NCBI GenBank assembly: GCA_000720805.1
Contig: JODI01000125.1
Span: 1-17,360 of the forward strand
Source: Streptomyces violaceoruber
Lineage (GTDB): Bacteria > Actinomycetota > Actinomycetes > Streptomycetales > Streptomycetaceae
Direction of reading: 5' to 3'
DNA: 17,360 nt
Below the pieces are notes generated by a model. The model was not told where the DNA came from. It did no database searches and worked only from the letters and a program-made list of their open reading frames with translations. Below are positions 1-6,406 of this stretch, one piece after another (position 1 is the stretch's first letter; each line of letters opens with the position of its first letter). A program made the translations under genes and the position numbers.

Positions 1-4
1 TGGG

Positions 5-23
5 AGATGTTTATAAGAGACAG
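5..23 (+). other. Nextera mosaic-end adapter remnant (sequencing artefact)
   Basis: Bases 5-23 read AGATGTTTATAAGAGACAG. This differs at one position (T for G at base 11) from the 19-base Tn5/Nextera mosaic end AGATGTGTATAAGAGACAG. Its position at the extreme left edge, and its AT-rich composition against a very GC-rich background, fit untrimmed library adapter at a contig end. The mismatch fits a sequencing or consensus error. True genomic sequence probably starts at about base 24. A real Tn5-type end is the alternative, but no transposase or second end is visible. Confidence 0.9.
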
Positions 24-90
24 GGTGTGGGAGGGGGCGGGGCGGGGAGGACGGTTGACCCGCGTGCGGGGCACGAGCGTCGGGCCCGCC

Positions 91-1179
91 TCAGGTGTCT
101 CGCGGCCCCGGACTCTGTCGCGGCCCCGAGCTCTCCCGGAGCATGAGGGCGGGTTCGGCCGGCACCGGCGCGGGTGCCTGCTGTTCGGTGTCGAGTTGGG
201 CGCGCAGGAGTCCGAAGGCGGCGCGTCCCAGGCCCTGGAAGTCCATCCGGACCGTGGTCAGGGACGGTGTGATGAACGCGGAGTGCGGGGCGTCGTCGAA
301 GCCGATGACGCTGACGTCCTCGGGGACCCGCCGGCCCGCGTGGTGCAGGGCCCGCAGGACACCGAGCGCGAGGTCGTCGTTGCCGCACAGGATCGCGGTG
401 ACGTCCTGGTTCCGGGCGAGCTTCTTCCCCGCCTCGTATCCGGCCTGGGCGTCCCAGCCCTTGCCGGACGGCGCGGGAGGGACGACGCCGGCCGCTTCGA
501 GGGCTTGGCGCCAGCCCTCGGCGCGGGGTCCCGCCGAGCGCCGGGTGCCGGTCGAGGCGGGGATCGCCACGTAGTGCACGGTGTCGTGGCCGAGCGCGAG
601 CAGGTGTGCGGTGGCGGCACGGGCCGCCTCGCGGTCGTCGGCCCACACCGCCGGACGGTCAGGAGTCCGCCCGGGTGGCGGCGCCTCCACCACCGCCGCG
701 CACGGCACATGCGCCGGTACGCGGTCCAGGGCGGCGGCGCCGACACGGTCGAACCCGATGACCACCAGGCCGCCACCGGTGTCGGCGGCCGCGGCGATCG
801 TACGGTCCAGGTCGTCCTCGGGTGTCACGACCCGTACGCCGAGCGGGTATCCGGCGGCGCGGGACGCCTCCTCCAGGCCCTGCAGGGTGGCCGCGTAGCC
901 GTGGAGGACGGTGTTGGTCGTGAGGACGGTGACCGACCGGGTCACCCCGCTGGCCAGGGCGAACGCGGTGGCGTTGCGCCTGAATCCCAGGGTTTCGATG
1001 GCGGCCTGGACCCGTCGGCGGGTCTCCTCCCGGACGTTCGGGTGGCCGTTGATGACCCTCGAAACGGTCTGGTAGGAGACGCCTGCCGCCTGGGCGACAT
1101 CGCGGATGCTGGCGGCCTTCTGCTGCCCCGGGTGGGGGTCGGCGTCGCTGCCGGAGGTTGTGTGACCGGTCACATGCAT
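91..1179 (-). CDS. LacI-family transcriptional regulator
   Basis: This gene encodes a 362-residue DNA-binding sugar-responsive repressor. Residues about 24-70 form the LacI helix-turn-helix plus hinge: SIRDVAQAAGVSYQTVSRVI is the diagnostic stretch, followed by NVREETRRRVQAAIETLGF. The rest is a periplasmic-binding-protein-like sensor domain, with ILCGNDDLALGVLRAL and VSVIGFDDAPHSAFITPSLTTVRMD, both typical of the GalR/LacI C-terminal core. The ATG at 1179 was chosen because family members start 10-25 residues before the helix-turn-helix; an extension to 1245 would run through the operator region. No clear Shine-Dalgarno precedes 1179, so GTG at 1173 is also possible. The gene is divergent from an alpha-galactosidase, which it most likely controls, and itself overlaps an operator-like palindrome, suggesting autoregulation. 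The ligand is unknown; a galactoside is inferred from the neighbour. Confidence 0.93.
   Translation of the reverse strand: MHVTGHTTSGSDADPHPGQQKAASIRDVAQAAGVSYQTVSRVINGHPNVREETRRRVQAAIETLGFRRNATAFALASGVTRSVTVLTTNTVLHGYAATLQGLEEASRAAGYPLGVRVVTPEDDLDRTIAAAADTGGGLVVIGFDRVGAAALDRVPAHVPCAAVVEAPPPGRTPDRPAVWADDREAARAATAHLLALGHDTVHYVAIPASTGTRRSAGPRAEGWRQALEAAGVVPPAPSGKGWDAQAGYEAGKKLARNQDVTAILCGNDDLALGVLRALHHAGRRVPEDVSVIGFDDAPHSAFITPSLTTVRMDFQGLGRAAFGLLRAQLDTEQQAPAPVPAEPALMLRESSGPRQSPGPRDT
1161..1174. promoter_or_regulatory. Palindromic operator candidate 1 (LacI type)
   Basis: TGTGACCGGTCACA is a perfect 14-bp palindrome covering codons 2-6 of the LacI-family gene. It shares the TGTGA/TCACA arms of site 2, centred 27 bp away. 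Its position inside the start of the regulator gene would suit autorepression. Binding is inferred. Confidence 0.55.
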
Positions 1180-1186
1180 GCGAGGA

Positions 1187-1202
1187 TTGTGAGCGGTCAC
1201 AA
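1187..1202. promoter_or_regulatory. Palindromic operator candidate 2 (near-ideal lac operator)
   Basis: TTGTGAGCGGTCACAA has perfect 6-bp arms around a 4-base centre. It differs by one base from the symmetric ideal lac operator TTGTGAGCGCTCACAA known for LacI-family proteins. It lies in the divergent region between the regulator and the alpha-galactosidase, so it is the best candidate for the site through which the regulator controls both genes. Confidence 0.75.
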
Positions 1203-1330
1203 CGTGGGCGTCAAGAGACCGTAACGGGGGCTTTACTCTCCACACATATGGACCGAGGCGGCCCGAGCCCTCCCGACCAGCGTGAAGCCGCAGCTCAACG
1301 CCTGTACGAGAGCCGCAGGAACGAAATCCC

Positions 1331-1338
1331 AGAAGGGG
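1331..1338 (+). promoter_or_regulatory. Ribosome binding site deciding the alpha-galactosidase start
   Basis: AGAAGGGG ends 8 bases before TTG at 1347, in a locally AT-richer stretch that looks like a leader. The competing ATG at 1248 is preceded by a pyrimidine-rich run without a Shine-Dalgarno sequence. Confidence 0.5.
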
Positions 1339-1346
1339 AAAGTGCG

Positions 1347-3440
1347 TTGACCCGTGCCGTAGGAACAGTCGAGAGGTCCCGTATCTGGTCGCACCCGGCG
1401 CTCGGGCTGTACGCCGTCGCGGATGCCACCGGGTCGGTCAGGCTGGGCAGGCCCGGCCAGGACTGGGCCTGTCTGGTCCCCCTCGTCGAGGTCACCGCCA
1501 CCGGCCACGGCCGCACCTGGTCGGGCGAGCGTTTCATCGACACGGCCATCGGCGACCGTCTGGCCTACCGCGACCACGAGACAGTCCGGGACGGGGACCG
1601 GGAGCGTACGACGATCCGGCTGGCGGACTCGGCGACGGGGCTGGTGGCGGAGGTGACCCTGGAGGCAGGGTCGGCCGCCGCGTACCTGCGCGCACACGTG
1701 CGCCTGGTCAACGAGGGCACCGCGCCGCTCCGGCTGGAGAGTGTGACGACCCTGACCCTGGGCGGCATCGGCGACGGCGGCCTCGACGGCCTGACCCTGC
1801 ACTGGGCGGACAACGACTGGCTCGCCGAGTGCCGCTGGCGGCAGTCCGCGTTCCGCGACCAGGTCGTCCCGCTGAGCCGTTCCGCCCACGGCCACGAGGG
1901 ACGCGGCTGCTTCGAGCGCTACTCGCAGGGCAGTTGGTCGACCGGCCGCCACCTCCCGGTCGCCGCCCTGACCGACCGGGACGGCCGGGCCTGGCTCTGG
2001 CAGATCGAGTCGAGCGCGGGCTGGCGCTTCGAGACGGGGGAACGCGAGGGCGCCGCGTACGTCGCCCTGTTCGGCCCGGACGACGCCCACCACCAGTGGC
2101 ACCACTCCCTGGCTCCCGGCGAGGAGTTCCGTACGGTCCCGGCCGTCCTCGTCCGCACGGAGACGGGCGGCCTGGACGCGGCCTTCGGCGAACTCACCGA
2201 CTACCGCCGCGCGATCCGCCGCGCCCACCCGGACCACCGCACGCTCCCGGTGATCTACAACGACTACATGAACACCCTCATGGGCGACCCCACCACGCAA
2301 CGGCTCCTGCCCCTCATCGAGGCGGCGGGGACGGCCGGCGCCGAGGTCTTCGTCATCGACGCGGGCTGGTACGACGACGACGCCCAGGGCTGGTGGGACG
2401 CCGTCGGCGCGTGGGACGCCGCGTCCAACCGTTTCCCGGGCGGCATCCAGGAGGTCCTGGACGCCATCAGAGGGCACGGCATGACCCCGGGCCTCTGGCT
2501 GGAACCGGAAGTCGTCGGCGTCCGCAGCCCGCTCGCCCACACGCTGCCGCCCGAGGCGTTCTTCCAGCGCGGCGGTGTGCGCGTAACAGAACACGGCCGG
2601 CACCACCTGGACCTGCGCCACCCGGCCGCCCGCGCCCACCTCGACGAGGTCGTGGACCGGCTGGTCGGCGAGTGGGGCGTCGGCTACCTCAAACTCGACT
2701 ACAACATCAACATCGGCCCCGGCACGGAGACCGGCCACGAGAGCGCGGGCGCCGGACTGCTCGGGCACCACCGCGCCCACCTCGACTGGCTGAACTCCCT
2801 GCTCGACCGCCACCCCCACCTCGTCCTGGAGAACTGCGGCTCGGGCGGCCTGCGCATGGACTACGCGCAACTGGCGGTGACCCAGCTGCAGTCCACCAGC
2901 GACCAGCAGGATCCCCTGCGCTATCCACCCATCGCCGCCGCGGCCGCCACCGCCGCGACCCCCGAACAGGCCGCCATCTGGGCCTACCCCCAGCCGGACC
3001 AGAGCCTCGACGAGATCGCCTTCACCCTCACCGGCCCCCTCCTCGGCCGTATCCACCTCTCCGGCTTCCTCAACCTGATGACCGACGAGCAGTTCGCCCT
3101 GGTCCGCTCGGCGATCTCCGTCTACAAGGACATCCGCCCGGAGATCGCCGCCACGCACCCGTTCTGGCCCCTGGGCCTCCCCTCCTGGGAGGACCCCTGG
3201 GTCGCCCATGGCCTGCGCGGCCAGAACTCCACGTTCCTCACGCTCTGGAGACGGGACGGGAGCGGCGGCCCCACCCGCAGCCTCACCCTTCCCCACCTCC
3301 GCGGCACCCACCTTCGCCCGACGGTCCTCCACCCCACGACCACCGAGGCCACCGCGGAGTGGAACCCGGCCAACGGGAACCTCACCGTGTCCCTGCCTCG
3401 CGCCGACAGCGCGGTGCTGCTCCGGTTGGGCGCCGTTTAG
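1347..3440 (+). CDS. Alpha-galactosidase, glycoside hydrolase family 36
   Basis: The product hydrolyses terminal alpha-1,6-linked galactose (melibiose/raffinose type) by a retaining mechanism. The order fits GH36: an N-terminal beta-sandwich domain, then a (beta/alpha)8 barrel beginning near LPVIYNDYMNTLMGD, with VIDAGWYDDDA and GLWLEPEVVG as substrate-pocket motifs. The nucleophile is the Asp of YLKLDYN (codon at 2697-2699). The acid/base is probably the Asp of STSDQQDP (codon at 2901-2903), after the conserved ENCGSGGLRMDY. A C-terminal beta domain follows. No signal peptide is seen, so it is cytoplasmic. I prefer the TTG start at 1347, because AGAAGGGG lies 8 bases upstream. An in-frame ATG at 1248 has no ribosome site and would add 33 hydrophilic residues. 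Length is 697 residues, normal for bacterial GH36. It is divergent from the LacI-family gene and likely repressed by it. Confidence 0.93.
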   Translation: MTRAVGTVERSRIWSHPALGLYAVADATGSVRLGRPGQDWACLVPLVEVTATGHGRTWSGERFIDTAIGDRLAYRDHETVRDGDRERTTIRLADSATGLVAEVTLEAGSAAAYLRAHVRLVNEGTAPLRLESVTTLTLGGIGDGGLDGLTLHWADNDWLAECRWRQSAFRDQVVPLSRSAHGHEGRGCFERYSQGSWSTGRHLPVAALTDRDGRAWLWQIESSAGWRFETGEREGAAYVALFGPDDAHHQWHHSLAPGEEFRTVPAVLVRTETGGLDAAFGELTDYRRAIRRAHPDHRTLPVIYNDYMNTLMGDPTTQRLLPLIEAAGTAGAEVFVIDAGWYDDDAQGWWDAVGAWDAASNRFPGGIQEVLDAIRGHGMTPGLWLEPEVVGVRSPLAHTLPPEAFFQRGGVRVTEHGRHHLDLRHPAARAHLDEVVDRLVGEWGVGYLKLDYNINIGPGTETGHESAGAGLLGHHRAHLDWLNSLLDRHPHLVLENCGSGGLRMDYAQLAVTQLQSTSDQQDPLRYPPIAAAAATAATPEQAAIWAYPQPDQSLDEIAFTLTGPLLGRIHLSGFLNLMTDEQFALVRSAISVYKDIRPEIAATHPFWPLGLPSWEDPWVAHGLRGQNSTFLTLWRRDGSGGPTRSLTLPHLRGTHLRPTVLHPTTTEATAEWNPANGNLTVSLPRADSAVLLRLGAV

Positions 3441-3678
3441 GGCAGACGCGTCGACGCGAACCGGGTCGGTGGGGTGGCGGCGGGCGGCGCCTTGTCCAGC
3501 CGCGCGTGCCGTACGGCGTTCAGGAGGCTGTCCCAGGCTGCTGGAACGGCTCGATCCCTTCGGTCTCCAGGACGTGGGCGACGTGGGGGTGGGTGATCCC
3601 CATTGACAGGTCGTCCAGCCAGATCGCGACGCCCTCGTCGGAGAGCCGCTTGAGTACGTTGTCGGTCACGGAAGTCAC
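3437..3678 (-). pseudogene. tal: Transaldolase remnant with internal deletion and frameshift
   Basis: Reading leftward from GTG at 3669 (or GTG at 3678, just after GGAG), the frame begins VTDNVLKRLSDEGVAIWLDD, the characteristic N-terminus of actinobacterial transaldolase (the pentose-phosphate enzyme). After DDLS the frame jumps without a break to a stretch resembling the family's C-terminal end, with VLETEGIEPF. A +1/-2 frameshift follows: this frame stops soon after PFQQ, while the neighbouring frame continues AAWDSLLNAVRHARLDK to a stop at 3437. A normal transaldolase is about 370-380 residues; some 300 central residues, including the Schiff-base lysine region, are missing. It lies last in the ABC importer operon, tail-to-tail with the alpha-galactosidase, whose stop it overlaps. 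Homology is judged by eye. A short functional peptide is less likely. Confidence 0.72.
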
Positions 3679-3726
3679 TTCTCCAGTGCTGCTTGCGTCG
3701 CCGTTGCCGTCCAGGCCGGGAAGGAG

Positions 3727-3759
3727 CGTCCCTCCCGCCGGGGAGGAGCGGGAGGGACG
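3727..3759 (-). terminator. Stem-loop after the sugar-binding protein gene
   Basis: Bases 3727-3738 and 3748-3759 are perfect 12-base complementary arms (CGTCCCTCCCGC with GCGGGAGGGACG) around a 9-base loop. The hairpin lies 25 bases past the stop of the binding-protein gene and before the transaldolase remnant. There is no U-run. It could be a terminator, or a 3' stabilising hairpin of the kind that raises binding-protein mRNA over permease mRNA in importer operons. Confidence 0.6.
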
Positions 3760-3783
3760 TGCTGCGAGGGCCGGTGGTGCCGC

Positions 3784-4941
3784 CTACTTGCCCCACAGCT
3801 TCCGGTACGCCTCGCGGTATCCCTTCGGGTCCCAGGAGGAGCCGCCGCCGCTGTTGGCCGCCGTCGTGATGTGCACCGGCGCGATGTAGCCGCTGGCGGG
3901 CTTGCCGGCGAAGGCGCGGTTGAACTCGTCGACCATCTGCCAGCCCTGCTCGGACAGCGGCTCGGGCACGGTGGCCGCCTGGAACTGCTTGCTGTTGATG
4001 CGCTGGAACGCCGAGGGGTCGCCGTCGCCCGCGCCGATGTTGAACGGGGCGCCGTCACCCTGCTTGCCGCCCGACCGCAGCGCGGGCGCCGCGTCGGCGA
4101 AGTACAGGTCGTTGATGGCCACCGAGTGCGTCCACTTGGCGCCGAAGCGGGACAGCAGCGCGGAGACCTCCTGCGGGGTGCGGCTGCTGGCGTCGGCTAT
4201 CGGGATGTTGGACGTGGACAGCAGCTTGATGTCGGAGCAGGTGGCGAGTTCCTTCTCGATCAGGTCCGACTTGCCCTTGGCGAACGGGATGGAGGCGTCG
4301 GTGAAGACCACCACGCCCGCCCTGCCGTTGGACTGGCTGACGACCCAGTCGGCGCTGACCTTCGCGACCTCCTCGACCTTGGTGGTGATGTTGCTGAAGA
4401 GCTTCGGGTCAGTGCTGGGTCCGGGGGTGCCCACGGCGTGCCAGCCGATGAGCGGGATACCGGCGGCGTTCGCCTGGGCGACCTGCGTGGCCGTCGACTT
4501 GGGGTCGAAGCCGGACAGGACGATGCCGTCGGGCTTCACCGCGACGGCCTGGCTGACGGCGGCCTGGATGCCGGCCGGGGTGCCCTGACCGTCGATGATC
4601 CTCACCTTCCAGCCGATGGCCTTGGCCGCCTCTTTCACGCCTTCGGCGGCTCCCGCGACACCGGGGTTGGTCATGCTCTGGGCGACGTAGACGATCGTCT
4701 TGCCGGCCACCGCCCGGGGACCGGTGGTGGGACCGCCCCAGGGGGCGTCGACTGCCTCCGCGTCTGCGACCGCCTTCTTCGCCTTCGCCAGGACGGCCGG
4801 GCAGCCGGCCTTCGAGGACCCGCCGACGGCGGCGGAGCCGTCGCTGTCCGAGCCCCGGCTGCAGCCGGCGACGGAAGCGGTCACCACAGCCAGGGCGGCC
4901 ACGGCTCTGAGGGTTGCCTTGCGGGTCGGGTGGTACGACAC
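3784..4941 (-). CDS. Sugar ABC transporter substrate-binding lipoprotein
   Basis: This is the extracellular sugar-capturing subunit of the importer encoded just upstream. The 385-residue product starts with a lipoprotein signal: basic residues, a hydrophobic core (LRAVAALAVVTASV) and the lipobox VAGC with Cys27 as the lipidated residue. A Ser/Gly/Asp linker follows, then a ribose-binding-type fold (Peripla_BP_4 class): SMTNPGVAGAAEGVKEAAKA, DGIVLSGFDPKSTATQVAQA, and near the C-terminus EQGWQMVDEFNRAFAGKP. GTG at 4941 is chosen because AAGGAG sits 7 bases upstream and the signal peptide begins there; the longer in-frame extension is proline/arginine-rich and looks non-coding. It is separated from the permease gene by 172 bases that carry short tandem repeats. 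The sugar is unknown; a pentose, hexose or sugar acid is plausible from the neighbours. Confidence 0.93.
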   Translation of the reverse strand: MSYHPTRKATLRAVAALAVVTASVAGCSRGSDSDGSAAVGGSSKAGCPAVLAKAKKAVADAEAVDAPWGGPTTGPRAVAGKTIVYVAQSMTNPGVAGAAEGVKEAAKAIGWKVRIIDGQGTPAGIQAAVSQAVAVKPDGIVLSGFDPKSTATQVAQANAAGIPLIGWHAVGTPGPSTDPKLFSNITTKVEEVAKVSADWVVSQSNGRAGVVVFTDASIPFAKGKSDLIEKELATCSDIKLLSTSNIPIADASSRTPQEVSALLSRFGAKWTHSVAINDLYFADAAPALRSGGKQGDGAPFNIGAGDGDPSAFQRINSKQFQAATVPEPLSEQGWQMVDEFNRAFAGKPASGYIAPVHITTAANSGGGSSWDPKGYREAYRKLWGK

Positions 4942-4948
4942 AGCGGTG

Positions 4949-4954
4949 CTCCTT
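4949..4954 (-). promoter_or_regulatory. Ribosome binding site of the binding-protein gene
   Basis: AAGGAG on the minus strand, 7 bases before GTG at 4941. It decides the start and excludes the in-frame ATG at 5148, which lies inside the permease gene. Confidence 0.8.
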
Positions 4955-5038
4955 GAGGACGTACGGCAGGCGGGCGGGAAGGCCCGAAGACGAGGGACGC
5001 GCGGACGGGGAACGAGGAGGACGCGGGGTGCGGAGACC

Positions 5039-5101
5039 CGGAGGTCCGGAGGTCCGGAGGTCCGGAAACCCGGAGGGGGAAGGGGAGAAGGGGAGAAGGG
5101 G
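5039..5101. repeat. Two 8-bp tandem repeat runs in the permease/binding-protein gap
   Basis: CGGAGGTC is repeated three times at 5039-5062. AGGGGAGA is then repeated twice with a partial third copy at 5081-5101. Both have an 8-bp period. They fill much of the 172-base gap 4942-5113, which holds no gene. The minus-strand transcript is pyrimidine-rich here. The role is unknown; slippage-prone sequence or mRNA spacing is possible. Confidence 0.8.
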
Positions 5102-5113
5102 GCCGTCAGGCGG

Positions 5114-6406
5114 TCACGGTGCGCTCGGTGCGTCGCTGCCGGCCGCACCGGTGGCCGGCGCGGTGACGGCGGCCGCCTCGGCGGTGGGCGTCGGCGGCTC
5201 AGGCGCGGGGTCCGTCGGGGGTTCCGTCGCGGGCGAGGACGTCGCGGGCGAGGACAGTGAGCGGCGGGTCGCGGTGGCGCCGGCGCGCAGGCGGCGGCGG
5301 GCGGACCAGCCGGCCAGGCCGACCGCGAGGAGCAGGGTGCCGCCGTTGAACAGGGGGGTGGCCCAGAACTCGGCGCCGAGTTGGCCGATGCCCGCCAGTC
5401 CGATGGCGAGGATGGTGACGGCGACGACGGTTCCGGCGGCGTTGGCGCGGCCCGGTTTGATGGCGGTGGAGCCGAGCAGGGCGCCGACGAAGGCGGGCAG
5501 CAGGTAGTCCATGCCGACGCTCGGGTTGCCGATCTGCTGCTGCGCGGCGAGCAGGACGCCCGCGAAGCCGACGACGAGTCCGGACCCGGCGAAGGCGTAG
5601 ATGCCGTACCGGCGGGTGGGGATGCCGACGAGGTCGGCGGCGCGGGAGTTGGAGCCGATGACGTACAGGTAGCGGCCGAGCGGCAGGCGCTCCAGCAGCA
5701 GCCACAGCAGTACGGCGAGGGCGAGGACGTAGAAGGCGGGGACGGGCAGGCCGAGGAACTTGGAGTCGTACAGGTCGGTGAAGGCCGGGGGCAGGCCGTG
5801 GGGGCCGGGCACGATCCGGGCGCCGTCGGTGATCCAGCCGGTGCAGGCGTACAGGAGGCTGCCGGTGCCGAGGGTGGCGATGAAGGAGTCGATCTTGGCG
5901 AACTCCACCAGCAGACCGTTGAGTACGCCGACGACGCCCCCGCCGATGATGACGACGACGCAGGCCACCGGCCAGGGCCAGCCGCTGTTCACGATGAGCT
6001 GCATGGCCAGGACGTGGGCGAAGCCGAGGCCGTAGCCGACGGAGAGGTCGAACTTGCCGGTGACGATGGGGATCATCGCGCCGAGCGCGAGGATCGCGGG
6101 GATCGACTGGTTGGACAGGATCGACGAGGCGTTGTCCATCGTCGGGAAGGTGTCCGGCAGGGCCAGCGCGAAGACGACGAACAGCAGGGCGGTCAGGCCG
6201 AGGAGGCCGTAGGTGCCGATCAGGTGACCGCCGCGCAGCCGGGCGGTGACCGAGCCGCTGTCCGCGCCCTTGCCGGCGCCGCCGGGTGGCTGCTCGCGCG
6301 ACCCGCGGGGCGTTCCGTCGCCGGCGCCGTCCCCGGCGGACCCGTCCCGCTGGGCGCTCTTGCCTCGGTCGGCCTGCCGACGGGCGGAATCGGTCTCGGT
6401 GGCCAT
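5114..6406 (-). CDS. Sugar ABC transporter permease (RbsC type)
   Basis: This 430-residue membrane subunit forms the import channel. Roughly residues 60-370 are a BPD_transp_2 domain with about eight to ten hydrophobic segments. IPAILALGAMIPIVTGKFDLSVG is the family's signature early loop, and GSNSRAADLVGIPTRRYGIYAFAG the cytoplasmic coupling region that contacts the ATPase. The first ~55 residues are hydrophilic (Arg/Gly/Asp/Ser) and the last ~60 are a Pro/Ala/Thr-rich tail; both are longer than in E. coli RbsC (about 320 residues). The start ATG at 6406 overlaps the stop of the ATPase gene by one base (TGATG), so the two are translationally coupled. It is the second gene of the importer operon. 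Confidence 0.94.
   Translation of the reverse strand: MATETDSARRQADRGKSAQRDGSAGDGAGDGTPRGSREQPPGGAGKGADSGSVTARLRGGHLIGTYGLLGLTALLFVVFALALPDTFPTMDNASSILSNQSIPAILALGAMIPIVTGKFDLSVGYGLGFAHVLAMQLIVNSGWPWPVACVVVIIGGGVVGVLNGLLVEFAKIDSFIATLGTGSLLYACTGWITDGARIVPGPHGLPPAFTDLYDSKFLGLPVPAFYVLALAVLLWLLLERLPLGRYLYVIGSNSRAADLVGIPTRRYGIYAFAGSGLVVGFAGVLLAAQQQIGNPSVGMDYLLPAFVGALLGSTAIKPGRANAAGTVVAVTILAIGLAGIGQLGAEFWATPLFNGGTLLLAVGLAGWSARRRLRAGATATRRSLSSPATSSPATEPPTDPAPEPPTPTAEAAAVTAPATGAAGSDAPSAP

Noticed and set aside
5..23. Genuine Tn5-type transposon end
   Set aside because: No transposase, no partner end and no target duplication; the match is to the engineered library mosaic end at a sequence edge.
1233..3332. 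Long minus-strand open frame (699 codons) antisense to the alpha-galactosidase
   Set aside because: Low-complexity composition with no family motif. The plus strand encodes an intact GH36 enzyme with its catalytic residues.
1829..3889. Plus-strand frame of 686 codons overlapping the alpha-galactosidase
   Set aside because: An Arg/Pro/Gly-rich out-of-frame shadow typical of high-GC DNA.
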